Shown: positions 53,033-63,305, counted from the first letter of the stretch. The stretch is 64,000 nucleotides of DNA from Verrucomicrobiaceae bacterium (GCA_027484445.1 JAIXSY010000024.1:1-64000); one strand, 5' to 3'. A program made the numbers and translations. Notes: generated by a model not told the origin, from the sequence alone.

Positions 53033-54466
53033 TCACGCCAGAATACCCTTCACCACCTTGCACGGCTCAACGCCGGTGAGGCGGAAGTCGAGGCCTTGGT
53101 GGCGGTAGGTGAAGCGTTCGTGCTGGATGCCGCAGAGATGCAGCAGCGTGGCTTGCAGGTCGTGGACATGCACCTTGTCCTCCACAGCGTGGTAGGCGAA
53201 GTCGTCGCTGCTGCCGTAGATGCAGCCGCGTTTCACGCCTCCACCGGCGAGCCACATGGTGAAGGCACGCGGATGATGATCGCGACCGTGCGCCTTGGGA
53301 TTGTTGATGTCTCCTTGCACAAAGGGCGTGCGACCAAACTCACCGCCCCAGATCACGAGCGTGTCATCGAGCAAGCCGCGCATCTTGAGGTCCTTCACAA
53401 GTGCGGCGCTGGGTTGATCGGTGTCTTTGCATTGGATGGGGAGCTGTGTGGGAAGGTTGCCATGTTGATCCCAACCCGCATGCATGAGCTGCACATAACG
53501 CACGCCGCGTTCGGCGAGGCGGCGGGCCATGAGGCAGTTGTAGGCGTAGCTGCCTTTGCGCTTCACATCGGGGCCGTAGAGGTCGAGCACGCTCTGCGGT
53601 TCATCGCTGAGGTCGGCGAGTTCGGGCACACTGGACTGCATTTTGAAGGCCATTTCGTATTGCGAGACGCGGGTCATCACCTCGGGATCACCCAGTCGCT
53701 CATGGGTGCGCTGGTTCATTTCGGCAAGACCATCGAGCATCATGCGACGCAGACCGCGATCCATGCCTTCGGGATTGCTGAGATACAAAACCGGGTCGCC
53801 CGCGCCGCGAAACGGCACGCCTTGATACTTCCCTGGCAGGAATCCCGCGCCCCAGTAGTAATCATAGAAGAACTGGCCGCAGCTCGCCTCCTGGTCGCGC
53901 GAGGTCATGACGACAAAGGAGGGCAGATTGTCCGAATTTGACCCTAGTCCATATGTCAGCCATGCGCCGATGCTAGGGCGACCCGGCAGATTGTGCCCGG
54001 TGAGCAGATGCGTGACGGCAGGCGCGTGATTGATCTGCTCGCCATGCATGGAACGGATGAAGGTGCAGTCATCCACGATGCTGGCGGTGTGTGGCAGCAG
54101 ATCACTCACCCACATGCCGCACTGGCCGCGTTCTCGTCCGCCCCAGGCAGCAGGCAGGCAGGGTTTGCTCTTTTGGTTCGCCGTCATCGTCGTGAGGCGC
54201 AGACCGCCAAGCACGCTCTCCGGGATGTCTTGATTGCGGCGCTTCCGCAGCTCGGGCTTATCATCAAAGAGATCGACATGCGACGGGCCGCCGGTTTGCA
54301 TCATGTAGATGACCCGTTTCGCCTTCGGAGCGAAGTGGGGCAGTGTGGGCAGTCCGTTTTCCGCCGCCATCAGCGATTGCAAAGCCGGTGCCCCGAGTGT
54401 GAGGCCCGCAGCACCGAGGAAACGACGGCGGGTGAGATTCAGGGCGTGTTGTTGGAGTGCGTTCAT
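53033..54466 (-). CDS. DUF1501 protein with Tat signal
   Basis: Twin-arginine leader LTRRRFLGAAGLTL, then the DUF1501 pattern KAKRVIYMMQTGGPSHVDLFDDKPEL and AWLTYGLGSNSDNLPSFVV, GGEFGRTPF. DUF1501 is a sulfatase-like fold used with PSD1 proteins in planctomycetes and verrucomicrobia; the joint function is unknown. The ATG overlaps the PSD1 stop (ATGA at 54463-54466). Confidence 0.87.
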   Translation of the reverse strand: MNALQQHALNLTRRRFLGAAGLTLGAPALQSLMAAENGLPTLPHFAPKAKRVIYMMQTGGPSHVDLFDDKPELRKRRNQDIPESVLGGLRLTTMTANQKSKPCLPAAWGGRERGQCGMWVSDLLPHTASIVDDCTFIRSMHGEQINHAPAVTHLLTGHNLPGRPSIGAWLTYGLGSNSDNLPSFVVMTSRDQEASCGQFFYDYYWGAGFLPGKYQGVPFRGAGDPVLYLSNPEGMDRGLRRMMLDGLAEMNQRTHERLGDPEVMTRVSQYEMAFKMQSSVPELADLSDEPQSVLDLYGPDVKRKGSYAYNCLMARRLAERGVRYVQLMHAGWDQHGNLPTQLPIQCKDTDQPSAALVKDLKMRGLLDDTLVIWGGEFGRTPFVQGDINNPKAHGRDHHPRAFTMWLAGGGVKRGCIYGSSDDFAYHAVEDKVHVHDLQATLLHLCGIQHERFTYRHQGLDFRLTGVEPCKVVKGILA

Positions 54467-57033
54467 CGGTTCAGGGTGTCGTCGAGATTCAAAAGTGTGA
54501 GGCAGACGGTGGTCCAAGCGGCGAGATCGTGGGTGGAGATGTTGGACTTGGGTTTGCTTTCACCGGTGGTCAGCAGCTTGGCGGCGTCCGCTTTGTGCTG
54601 GGTGTAGTGAACGAGGGCGTTGCCCAGGATGCGCTGGAGACTAGCGAGGTCGTCAGCATCGGCATGGCGCGACGTGGCGGCGAGGTAGGCGTGGCGCAGA
54701 CGCGCGGTGTCGTTTGGCAAGTCGTGAAGTTTCTCGGCCCAGACGCGGGCAGCCTCAATGTAGGTGGGGTCATTCAGCGTGGTGAGTGCGTGCAGCGGTG
54801 TGCTGGTGCGTTGGGGTTTCACCACGCAGACCTGGCGGGCGGGCACATCAAAGAAGTTCGTCGGGGCCACGCTGCGCCGCCAGAAGGTGTAAAGGCTTCG
54901 GCGATACAAGTCCGCGCCCGTGCCCTGGAAGTAGCGGTTCTTGCCAAAGCTCATCTCCTCCCAGATGCCCGGCGGTTGGTAAGGCATCACGGATGGGCCG
55001 CCTTGTTTTTCGACAAGCAAACCCGAAATCGCGAGGGCTTGATCGCGTAGGAAACGAGAGTCGATGCGGAAACGTGGTCCGCGGGCGAGCAGGATGTTCT
55101 CAGGATCTTTGGCGAGGAGCGCAGGCGTGACGGTGGTGCTCTGCCGATAGGTGCGCGACGTCACGATGAGCTTGATGAGCTTCTTCAAGTCCCAGCCGCT
55201 CTCGCGAAACTCCACGGCGAGCCAGTCGAGCAACTCGGGATGCGATGGCAGCGCACCTTGCAGGCCGAAATCGTCAGGCGTCTTCACGAGGCCGCGACCG
55301 AAGAGCATCTGCCAGTAGCGATTCACAATCACGCGGCTGGTGAGCGGTTGTTCAGGCGAGACCAGCCAATTCGCGAGAGCCAGACGATCTGCCTTCGTGC
55401 CGGCGGGCAGTTTGGGCAAAAAGGATGGCACCGCCGGCTCCACCTTCTCTCCAGGCGTCTCGTAGTTCCCGCGATTCAAGACGCGTGTGTCACGCTTCTT
55501 CTCATCGCGCATGATCATGACGTGGGGGATCTGTTGTTGAATCTTTTCCTCTTCGGTCCGCAGCACATCAATCGCCTTCATCGCCGACGCCCACCGTGTT
55601 TCACCACGCAAAAACAGTTCGACCAGAGCCCGCTCCGTCTTGTTTGTGAGCTTCTCGTAGTTCAGCGTCTCCAGCTTGATCGTGCCTGCGATCCGGCGCA
55701 GGCCGTCTTCTTCAATGCGCTTCAGCAAAAGTTCGCTATCGGCTCGCACTTCCTTCACCCAAGTCTCAAACGGCGCCTTGAACTCCGCACTCCTCGCCAT
55801 CAGCGCCTTCTCCGCGCTGTCTCTCTTGGATTGCACCGACTTCATTTGCGCTTCCTGTTCCGGCGTGGCGAGCATGAGATACGGCGACTCCATGGCGTAG
55901 AGGCTGTCATACATGTTGCTGTAGCTCTTTTTGCCGAAGCGCTTGTCCACCCCACCGGTTTCCACGAGCTGATTGAACAGCGCGAACATCGAATAGTAGT
56001 CCTTTTGCGTGATCGGATCGAACTTGTGATCATGGCACTGGCTGCAGCCCATCGTCAGGCCTAGCCAAACGGCGCTCGTGGTCTCCACGCGATCAAACAC
56101 GGTCTTCGTTCGGTTCTCCTCCGCGATGGTCCCGCCCTCGGCATTCAGCATGTGATTGCGATTAAACCCGGTGGCGATGAGCTGGTCCTGGGTGGGCTGT
56201 GGTAGCATGTCGCCCGCGATTTGCTCGATGATGAAGCGGTCGTGCGGCAGGTTGTCATTGAAGGCTCGCACCACCCAGTCCCGCCACGGCCACTGCATCC
56301 GGTGGGAGTCCATCTGGTAGCCATTCGTGTCCGCATAGCGGGCCACGTCGAGCCATTCCATCGCCATGCGCTCACCGTAGCGCGGAGACTTCAGCAGACG
56401 GTCCACGGCACGCTCATAGGCCTGCGGCGCGGCATCCTTTTCAAACGCCAGCACCTCCTCTGCCGTTGGCGGAAAGCCGGTGAGGTCCACCGTGACACGC
56501 CGCAGCAGCAAGCCACGCTCGGCCTCGGGAGAAAACGACAAGCCTTCCTTCTGCAAACGTGCGCCGATGAAGTGATCAATGATCGACAAAGTGGCTTCGG
56601 CTTTAGCCGAACCTTCCTTCCCAGATGCGGCTAAAGCCGCAGCCACTTTCTTTGGCGCGACGAAAGCCCAGTGCGCCTCATACTTCGCGCCCTCCTCGAT
56701 CCAGCGTTTGATCATCGCCTTTTCCGTGGCGGTGAAGGCCGGCTTGTGCGCGTCAGGCGGTGGCATCACCTCATCTTCATCCTCGCTGATGATGCGCATC
56801 CATAGTTCCGACTGAGCCGGATTGCCCGGCACCAAAGCCCGCACGCCATCGTTGTCCGCGGTGGCACCTTCAAACGTGTCCAGCCGCAACCCTGCCTTGC
56901 GGTGATTCGAGTCCGTTCCATGGCAGTAGTAACAGCGATCCGACAGGAGCGGGCGGATGTCGCGATTGAACGACAGCCCGGCCGCAAAAGCGGACGATGA
57001 ACCGAGAGCAAGCAACGTGAGCAGGAACTTCAT
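54463..57033 (-). CDS. PSD1/DUF1549-DUF1553 protein with planctomycete-type cytochrome c domain
   Basis: Signal peptide, CYYCH haem motif (Cys34, Cys37, His38), PSCyt1 ending [11 protein letters not shown], then DUF1549 and DUF1553. About 857 residues. Residues 129-149 are encoded by a palindromic repeat (56588-56649) in the linker between cytochrome and DUF1549. It is co-transcribed with the DUF1501 gene downstream. Confidence 0.88.
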   Translation of the reverse strand: MKFLLTLLALGSSSAFAAGLSFNRDIRPLLSDRCYYCHGTDSNHRKAGLRLDTFEGATADNDGVRALVPGNPAQSELWMRIISEDEDEVMPPPDAHKPAFTATEKAMIKRWIEEGAKYEAHWAFVAPKKVAAALAASGKEGSAKAEATLSIIDHFIGARLQKEGLSFSPEAERGLLLRRVTVDLTGFPPTAEEVLAFEKDAAPQAYERAVDRLLKSPRYGERMAMEWLDVARYADTNGYQMDSHRMQWPWRDWVVRAFNDNLPHDRFIIEQIAGDMLPQPTQDQLIATGFNRNHMLNAEGGTIAEENRTKTVFDRVETTSAVWLGLTMGCSQCHDHKFDPITQKDYYSMFALFNQLVETGGVDKRFGKKSYSNMYDSLYAMESPYLMLATPEQEAQMKSVQSKRDSAEKALMARSAEFKAPFETWVKEVRADSELLLKRIEEDGLRRIAGTIKLETLNYEKLTNKTERALVELFLRGETRWASAMKAIDVLRTEEEKIQQQIPHVMIMRDEKKRDTRVLNRGNYETPGEKVEPAVPSFLPKLPAGTKADRLALANWLVSPEQPLTSRVIVNRYWQMLFGRGLVKTPDDFGLQGALPSHPELLDWLAVEFRESGWDLKKLIKLIVTSRTYRQSTTVTPALLAKDPENILLARGPRFRIDSRFLRDQALAISGLLVEKQGGPSVMPYQPPGIWEEMSFGKNRYFQGTGADLYRRSLYTFWRRSVAPTNFFDVPARQVCVVKPQRTSTPLHALTTLNDPTYIEAARVWAEKLHDLPNDTARLRHAYLAATSRHADADDLASLQRILGNALVHYTQHKADAAKLLTTGESKPKSNISTHDLAAWTTVCLTLLNLDDTLNR
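56588..56649. repeat. palindromic repeat, copy F, inside the PSD1 gene
   Basis: 62 bases in reverse orientation relative to copies A and B, same end and stem motifs. It keeps the reading frame and codes for [20 protein letters not shown] plus L in the linker. Confidence 0.85.
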
Positions 57034-57089
57034 GAGCACAGACAGTTACGATGCCTTGTCGCGTTCCGCAGTTACGAGGGTTCGTAAGA

Positions 57090-58400
57090 CTAGGCGTCCA
57101 GCAACCAAACCGCTGCACTGATGACTTGTATGCCTGGCAGGGTTTGAGTGAAGCTTTCTGGCCTGAGTGTGATGATGGTGGCACGGGTTCTTTTGTGCTC
57201 CTTGAGGGCGCTTTTTAGTGCTCGAAACTCGCGAGCCTCCGTCCCAGATGCCTCTGCGGCGAGGCACACTTGAATGAGTTCTTTCGTGCCGTCACTGTGA
57301 CGAGCCAGGAAGTCCACCTCAAAGCCTTCAGAGGTGCGCACCCAAGCCACTTCGGCTCCACGACGTATGAGTTCGAGCAAGACGACGCACTCCAGAGCGT
57401 GCCCTGCATTTGCTTTTCCCGAACGGTCAAAGACCGAGATCAATCCGGGATCTATCGGGTAGGCCTTGCGAGGATTCACCATTCGGCGCCGCTCTGAATC
57501 TGTCGCGATGGGGAGGTTCATCACCAGATAGGCATCTTGCAGATGAGCCAAATACTCATGCAGTGTGTTCTTCGCCACAGCAATGCCCTGGGAGGAGAGA
57601 TCATTGTGAAACTTATGCATGCTGAAAGTTCCACCAGCATTCCCGAGCAGCTGACGAATCATCCAGCGCAGGACCAGTGGACTGGAAACATCATGACGCT
57701 CCACCACGTCGCGAAACAAGGCCGTGTCCACATAGCTTCTCAGTAGCTCACGGCGGTCTTGCTCGCCGAGGTCAACTGCTTCGGGATAACCTCCTTCCGA
57801 AAGATAAGTCATCAGCATCGAGTCCAATGCGGAGCGTGTTGCCTTGCTCAGCAATTCCACCTTTTTTTCCGGCTCGCTTCCTCGATGCCGCAAAAACTCC
57901 CGGAACGAAAAAGGCAGCACCAGCGCCTCCATGGCTCTGCCTCTCATGCTCGTGGCCACTTCTCGACTGAGAAGATGGGCGGAGGAACCGGAGATAAAAA
58001 CCTCCACTGTCTCCGAATCCATGATCCTGCGCACAAACTGTTCCCAGCCCTGCACCAACTGCATCTCATCCAAGAACCAAGTGGTTCGTCGCCCGGGTTC
58101 ACGCGATTGCGGATACAGCCGATAATACTCCTCCAGGAGCATCTGGAGCTGATCCGCCTTCATGCCCGCCAGACGTTCATCCTCAAAATTGAAGTAGATG
58201 AGCCTCTCTCGCTCAACCCCACTTCGGAAGCGGTCTGCCAGCAACTGCCAGAGAAACGTGGTCTTGCCTCCACGTCGGGGTCCGATCACTGCAATGGTCT
58301 TGCCCTTCACCGTCGGCACATGAACACTTCGCCGAGTAAAATCCGGCAGAGGAGTGGTGATGGAGTCTTGGATTTTTAAAGATATAATCGGCTGAAACAT
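57090..58400 (-). CDS. AAA ATPase with DUF4143-type C-terminus
   Basis: P-loop GPRRGGKTT at about 40, Walker B TTWFLDEMQ, sensor ISGSSAHLLS, then a DUF4143-like C-terminal nuclease/DNA-binding region (SEGFEVDFLARH..TKELIQV, a PD-(D/E)XK-like pattern). Archaeal-type ATPases of this group are widely dispersed, with possible roles in mobile or defence elements. No obvious operon partner. Confidence 0.82.
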   Translation of the reverse strand: MFQPIISLKIQDSITTPLPDFTRRSVHVPTVKGKTIAVIGPRRGGKTTFLWQLLADRFRSGVERERLIYFNFEDERLAGMKADQLQMLLEEYYRLYPQSREPGRRTTWFLDEMQLVQGWEQFVRRIMDSETVEVFISGSSAHLLSREVATSMRGRAMEALVLPFSFREFLRHRGSEPEKKVELLSKATRSALDSMLMTYLSEGGYPEAVDLGEQDRRELLRSYVDTALFRDVVERHDVSSPLVLRWMIRQLLGNAGGTFSMHKFHNDLSSQGIAVAKNTLHEYLAHLQDAYLVMNLPIATDSERRRMVNPRKAYPIDPGLISVFDRSGKANAGHALECVVLLELIRRGAEVAWVRTSEGFEVDFLARHSDGTKELIQVCLAAEASGTEAREFRALKSALKEHKRTRATIITLRPESFTQTLPGIQVISAAVWLLDA

Positions 58401-58433
58401 CTCTTTGAGAGAGACTTATAGCACAATAACATC

Positions 58434-58476
58434 CTTCTGAAAAAGACGTTTTATGAGAATACGTCTCCTTCAGAAG
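58434..58476 (-). terminator. inverted repeat between the response regulator and the AAA gene
   Basis: Arms 58434-58449 and 58461-58476 match at 14 of 16 positions with an 11-base loop, four bases past the response regulator stop. It is a terminator candidate for that gene without a clear T-run, or an operator for the AAA gene. Confidence 0.5.
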
Positions 58477-58479
58477 TAT

Positions 58480-59124
58480 TTATTGCCCATCGCCAACCAG
58501 CCTCTCCGCCACCGCCTTCGACACCGCCGCTGTGGCGCAGTTGACGTGGAGTTTGCGGTAGATGCTGCGCGTGACGTAGTCGGCAGTGTGGGGATTGAGA
58601 CCGGTGGCTTCGGCGATCTGTTTGCGCGGCATCCCGGCGACCATGCATTTCAAAACCGCCTGCTCCCGCTCATCGAGACCGTAGTTCTTCTTCGTCGGGG
58701 CCAGCTTGGCAAACATCGCCAGAACGCGAGTGGCGATGCGCGGGTTCATGGGCGAGCCGCCAGCAATTGCCTGGTCAATGGCGGTGATGACCTGGGCCAT
58801 GGGCTCGGATTTCAAAAGATAGCCAGACGCGCCGGCGCAGATGGCGCGGAAGATTTTATCATCGTCCTCGAAGACGGTGAGAATGAGAATGCTCGCCGAC
58901 GGGGCGCGGCTTTTCAGATGCGCGATGCCTTCGATGCCATCCATGCCCGGCAGGCCGACATCGAGCAAGATCACCTGAGGCGCGTCATCGCCAAGAAGTG
59001 CGGCAATGGCGTCCTCGCAGTTGGCAAAGTCACGCACCTCATGCGTGTGCGGCTTCATCTCCAGCGCCCGTCGCGTGCCCCGGCGAAAGGCGGCGTTGTC
59101 TTCGATGATCCAGATGTTTGGCAT
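58480..59124 (-). CDS. NarL/LuxR-type response regulator
   Basis: Receiver domain with Asp55 in ILLDVGLPGMDG, and a C-terminal LuxR-type HTH (LDEREQAVLKCMVAGMPRKQIAEATGLNPHTADYVTRSIYRKLHV). It is phosphorylated by the sensor kinase gene immediately upstream on the same strand (21-base gap). Target genes unknown. Confidence 0.88.
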   Translation of the reverse strand: MPNIWIIEDNAAFRRGTRRALEMKPHTHEVRDFANCEDAIAALLGDDAPQVILLDVGLPGMDGIEGIAHLKSRAPSASILILTVFEDDDKIFRAICAGASGYLLKSEPMAQVITAIDQAIAGGSPMNPRIATRVLAMFAKLAPTKKNYGLDEREQAVLKCMVAGMPRKQIAEATGLNPHTADYVTRSIYRKLHVNCATAAVSKAVAERLVGDGQ

Positions 59125-59145
59125 GTTGAGAAGCGTATGGCGAGG

Positions 59146-61200
59146 CTAACGAAGCGGGACCTTGAGCGTGATGAGGGTTCCCTGATTGTTTGAATTGATC
59201 TCACAAGCGCCATTCAGTGTCTTGGCACGTTCGCGCAGACTTTGGAGGCCGATTCCGCCCTTGTTGGACTTTGGATCAAAACCTCGCCCGTTGTCGCGAA
59301 TGGTCAGTGTGAAGGTGTTGGATGCCACTTGAGCCGAAAACTCGACTTTTGAGGCTTTGGCGTGTTTGAGGATGTTCGTGACAGCTTCTTTGAAAAAGAG
59401 GAACACCTGCCTGCGCGCCTCCATGGGCCATTCGATGGGCAAATCCGGAGCGGTGGCCCGCCAGCACACCTCATGGTTCGGCAGCAGGCGTTTGGCGGCA
59501 CGTTGCAGATGCTCCATGAGATCAATGCCGCTCTCCTGACGTGCTCCCACCAGCCAAAGCACCTCGCGCATGGCGTCGCTCGTTTCGTGCGCGATCCGGT
59601 TGATCTCCTGCCAGTCCGCTGAGGTCGCATCCGCCTGAAGCGCTGACGTTTCACTGATGACGGCGATGCCCGCGAGATTGCTGCCGATCTCGTCGTGCAT
59701 GTCGCGGGCGAGCTGGTTGCGGAACTCCCGCTGCTCCCGCCTTTGCCGCCGCTGTGAGCGCCAAACGAATCCCCCGAGCAAGGCCATGACAGCGAGCAGC
59801 GCCAGGCCGCCTGTGATCAGCGCACGCTGTTGAGCCTTCTCCGTATGAAAGGTGATCTGTGTGGCCAGTGAGGCGGCTTTTTCGCTCAAGGTCCGACGCT
59901 TCTCCCACTGCGCCAGCCACTCCGGCAGCTCCAGCAGCCTGCCGTAGCTGGTGTGACCATCCGTGAGCAGTGAAAGCGGGCGCGGCATGTCGCGCCGTGC
60001 ATCTCCCGATGACTGCACATCGGCAGTCCGTGAGACATTTTTTCCACCGGCATAGACCTCCAGCTCCGAGAGCGCAAAGGCATCACGACCTGAGTTTTGT
60101 GGTGCCAGCATGGTGAAGCGCACATGTCGCGCTGGCACCGCCTTGGCGGCGATCACCACGGCATTGTTGCCAGGATTCGGAAAGTCCAGATCCGCATTCT
60201 CAAAGAGCGTCACCGCATCGCTGAAGTCCGCCTCCGTGGCCGCCTGCACCTTGAAACGGCTCGGGAAGGCAAAGCCCGGCACATCCGCCCCCTGGCGAGC
60301 ATGAAGCGGATGCACACGCACCTCATCCAGAGGCCTGATTTGACCCAAATCCACGCTCATCCAAGGTTCCGGCATCTCTGGCCACATATTGGCAAACAAC
60401 GCATCAAACTCCGGCACCGAGCTGCGATCAATCGGCGGCCCCAGCGGCGTGCGGCCATCGGTCAGATTGGCCAGCATCCAGCGTGGAGGCAGCCCTGTGC
60501 CACCGTTGTGCTGCACCTTCGCTCCGAGCGCGATGTTGCGATTACCTTCGAGCACCACCATCTCCGCCAGCGCAAAGGTCCACCGGCCCTCCACCTGAGC
60601 CAGCTTCGTCACCGTGAGCCGAAGGTAACGTGCCTTTGTGGGAGTCACATGCACCACCACCGGTGCCACGCTCGTCTGCACATGATCCACCTCCGTGTGC
60701 ACTATCAGCGGCGTGAACCTGCCAAACGCCGCATCATCCGAGGCATCCAGGCGAAACCGCACCGGAAACGCATACGGTGACTGCGTCACGCTCTGAAAAT
60801 CCACCAACGCTGGGATCAGCGCCACCGTGTCAAACCTCCGCGACTCTCCCAGATCCACCTGCACAAACGGCGACTCCGGCGGTGGCTCCTCCATCATCCG
60901 ATGCTGAATGCCAAACTCCGGCACCGTGTTCCCGATCATCGGCTGTCCAAGCTCCGCCAACGCCTTCTCCGCCTTCCCAAGCTCCACACGCGCCTCCTTC
61001 AGCTCACGGCTAAACATATCCAGCCACGACGCCTCCACGCCCGATGCGAGGAGGAAGATGCCGAGCAGCGATGGCAGTGAGCCTTTCAATGCAAACAAAA
61101 TGCACGGCTTCCCTCCCGCCGCCACGGCGAGAAATTGCCTCGCTTTACGAGAATGCGTAAAGCGCTCAAACGGAACCAGGCATTCCCGCACAGCTCTCAA
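59146..61200 (-). CDS. sensor histidine kinase (NarX/DesK type) with two extracellular discoidin-like domains
   Basis: The N-terminal 430 residues contain two F5/8-type C-like segments (FVQVDLGESRRFDTVALIP..., and MSVDLGQIRPLDEVRVHP...), a transmembrane helix (ALITGGLALLAVMALLGGFVW) and HisKA_3 with His502 in DMHDEIGSNLAG, then HATPase (DNGRGFD at about 636-642, GIGLQSLRERA). It senses an external ligand, plausibly a carbohydrate, and signals to the adjacent regulator. Confidence 0.85.
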   Translation of the reverse strand: MRAVRECLVPFERFTHSRKARQFLAVAAGGKPCILFALKGSLPSLLGIFLLASGVEASWLDMFSRELKEARVELGKAEKALAELGQPMIGNTVPEFGIQHRMMEEPPPESPFVQVDLGESRRFDTVALIPALVDFQSVTQSPYAFPVRFRLDASDDAAFGRFTPLIVHTEVDHVQTSVAPVVVHVTPTKARYLRLTVTKLAQVEGRWTFALAEMVVLEGNRNIALGAKVQHNGGTGLPPRWMLANLTDGRTPLGPPIDRSSVPEFDALFANMWPEMPEPWMSVDLGQIRPLDEVRVHPLHARQGADVPGFAFPSRFKVQAATEADFSDAVTLFENADLDFPNPGNNAVVIAAKAVPARHVRFTMLAPQNSGRDAFALSELEVYAGGKNVSRTADVQSSGDARRDMPRPLSLLTDGHTSYGRLLELPEWLAQWEKRRTLSEKAASLATQITFHTEKAQQRALITGGLALLAVMALLGGFVWRSQRRQRREQREFRNQLARDMHDEIGSNLAGIAVISETSALQADATSADWQEINRIAHETSDAMREVLWLVGARQESGIDLMEHLQRAAKRLLPNHEVCWRATAPDLPIEWPMEARRQVFLFFKEAVTNILKHAKASKVEFSAQVASNTFTLTIRDNGRGFDPKSNKGGIGLQSLRERAKTLNGACEINSNNQGTLITLKVPLR

Positions 61201-61212
61201 GTAACAAGAAGT

Positions 61213-62454
61213 TCAACCCTTCATCGTCTCCACCAAGAAATCACGCACGGAGGGATCTTCAGTCAGGCCGATGGCTCGTTGATAGGCTTCTCGCGACTTC
61301 GCCATTTCTCCCAGCTGTCTCAGCAGATGACCGCGCGCCACCCAGTAGGGTTGATGGCACTGCACTTGCGATTCGGGCAGCGCGTCCAGTTCCGCCATCG
61401 CCTCGGTGGCATCGCGGACTTGAGCGATGGCGAGTGCATGGCCGATGCGTGCTCCGATGGCATTCGTGTGGCTTCGCAGCACGCGATAAAAGCCCTCGAT
61501 CATGGGCCAGTGGATGCGGCCGGACACCGCTCGCTGCGCATGCACGGACTGGATGGCGGCCTCGAGTTGAAAGCGGCCCAGTTGGGCGAAGGCGGCGGCA
61601 TCGCGAAGCCTTCGCTCTGCCTCCGCGATGAGGTCGGGCGACCACAACGAAGGGTCTTGTTCCGTCAGCGGAATGAAGCGTCCATCAGCGCCGAATCGCG
61701 CAGCTTGCCGGGCATGCACATGCAGCATCAGCGAGAGCAGCCCCAGTGCCTCGGGCGCATCGGGCACGAGTTGGATGAGAGCGCGGGCGAGGTAGATCGC
61801 CTCGCTGACGAGGCCTTCATGGCCAGGTGCCTCCGACGCGGTGGTTTCCCAGCCCGCGTTGAAGGCCACGTAAATCGCATCAAGCACAAAGGCGAGCCTC
61901 TCAGGCCATTCCTCAGCGCGGGGAATTTGAAAGGGAATGCCCGCGGCGTGAATCTTCGCCTTCGCCCGCACCAGTCGCTGGCTCATGGCTACCGGCGGCA
62001 CGAGGAACGCCGAGGCGATCCGCTCCGCCTTCATGCCGAGCACGGTTTGCAGCATCAGCGGCGTGCGTGTGGAGACATCGATGGCCGGATGACCGCAGAC
62101 AAAGAGCAGCTTCAGCCGGTCGTCGTTGAAATCATGACCTTCATCGAGCGCCGCCTCCGCCTGGCTCAGTGCGTGCAGCAGCATGTCCGTGGATTTCACG
62201 CGTGTGTTTTCCCGTCGTTGCAGATCAATCAAACGCCTCCGCGCGATGGTCAGCAGCCACGCATCCGGCCGGTCCGGCACGCCTTCCTCCGGCCAGCGTT
62301 GAAGCGCCGCCAGAAAAGCCTCGCTGAGAGCATCCTCCGCGCTCGATAGATCGCCTCCTGCCCGCGACGCGACGAACGACAGCAACTGCGAATACGAATC
62401 GCGGGCGCAGGCGACAACGGCGTCATGGACAGGAGGCGTCATGATCAGGCTCAC
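61213..62454 (-). CDS. ECF42-type sigma factor with C-terminal TPR-like domain
   Basis: Sigma region 2 and 4 (ALSEAFLAALQRW, LLTIARRRLIDLQRR, GMKAERIASAFLVPPVAMSQRLVRAKAKI) followed by a long helical DUF6596-like C-terminal region. These sigma factors are characteristically linked to YciI/DGPF proteins, as here. The start overlaps the YciI stop (ATGA at 62451-62454). Confidence 0.87.
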   Translation of the reverse strand: MSLIMTPPVHDAVVACARDSYSQLLSFVASRAGGDLSSAEDALSEAFLAALQRWPEEGVPDRPDAWLLTIARRRLIDLQRRENTRVKSTDMLLHALSQAEAALDEGHDFNDDRLKLLFVCGHPAIDVSTRTPLMLQTVLGMKAERIASAFLVPPVAMSQRLVRAKAKIHAAGIPFQIPRAEEWPERLAFVLDAIYVAFNAGWETTASEAPGHEGLVSEAIYLARALIQLVPDAPEALGLLSLMLHVHARQAARFGADGRFIPLTEQDPSLWSPDLIAEAERRLRDAAAFAQLGRFQLEAAIQSVHAQRAVSGRIHWPMIEGFYRVLRSHTNAIGARIGHALAIAQVRDATEAMAELDALPESQVQCHQPYWVARGHLLRQLGEMAKSREAYQRAIGLTEDPSVRDFLVETMKG

Positions 62455-62819
62455 TCTTTCTCCTCAGGCATCGGCGGCATCAGCGGTCGCACCTCCGTGG
62501 TGCCATAACTGGAAGCCGGTGATCGAGCGGCCCATTCCAGCGCCGTGTCGAGATCAGGCACGTCGATCACGAAGAAGCCACCGAGCATCTCCTTCGACTC
62601 GGGGTAGGGCCCGTCGTGGACCTGGCGCTTGCCATCGCGGATGCGGACATTCGTGGCCGTATCCGGCGGCAGCAGGCCAGCAGCGCTGACCACAATGCCG
62701 CTTTGTTCCAACGTGCCGATGTAAGCACCCCACGCTGCCCAGTAGGCCCCGGCTTTCTCGGGGTCATTGCGCAGGGCGAAGTCAGCGGAGGATTCGTGGA
62801 AAAGAAGAGCGTATTTCAT
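62451..62819 (-). CDS. YciI-family (DGPF) protein
   Basis: 122 residues: MKYALLFHESSADF, HDGPYPESKEMLGGFFVIDVPD, the DGPF-motif region in the variant DGPY. Partner of the ECF42 sigma factor immediately following. Biochemical role unknown. Confidence 0.85.
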   Translation of the reverse strand: MKYALLFHESSADFALRNDPEKAGAYWAAWGAYIGTLEQSGIVVSAAGLLPPDTATNVRIRDGKRQVHDGPYPESKEMLGGFFVIDVPDLDTALEWAARSPASSYGTTEVRPLMPPMPEEKE

Positions 62820-62864
62820 GATGATGTGTGGGTTTGTGTTCGTGAGTTGCGATGGTTGGTGAGA

Positions 62865-63305
62865 TTACTTGGACGGCATGCTGGGGTTTGGGAAGTGACG
62901 TTTCACCTCGATGGCACCGCTGGCGAGGCCGGGCGCTTTCTTCGCCCAGGCGACCGCTGCTGCCTGATCCGGCACCTCAATGATGAAGTAGCCGCCCAGC
63001 TCGAGGTCTGAGGTCGCGAAGGGCTTGTCCGTCTCCTGCGCCTGGTCTTGGGTGATCGTCACCGTTTTCGTTTCCGCATCGCCGGGCAACGCGGTGCCAC
63101 CGCGCAGAATGCCCGCGTCGGTCAGCTGCTTCGCGTAGCCGCCGTAGGCCACCCAATAAGCGGGAGCCTTCTGCGGGTCGGTGCGGGCAGCGAGGTCCGC
63201 CTTCGATTCATAAATGAGCAGCGTGAAGGAGTCGGCCTTCAGCGCAGGGCTGCCGACCAACGCGAGAGCGACAGTGGCGACGAGATGGAGTTTCGATTTT
63301 TTCAT
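62865..63305 (-). CDS. exported YciI-related protein
   Basis: Signal peptide from ATG 63305 (MKKSKLHLVATVALALVGSPALKA), then a YciI-like domain (LLIYESKADLAARTDPQKAPAYWVAYG, LELGGYFIIEVPDQ). It is a secreted relative of the preceding cytoplasmic protein and probably part of the same ECF42 gene set. Confidence 0.78.
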   Translation of the reverse strand: MKKSKLHLVATVALALVGSPALKADSFTLLIYESKADLAARTDPQKAPAYWVAYGGYAKQLTDAGILRGGTALPGDAETKTVTITQDQAQETDKPFATSDLELGGYFIIEVPDQAAAVAWAKKAPGLASGAIEVKRHFPNPSMPSK

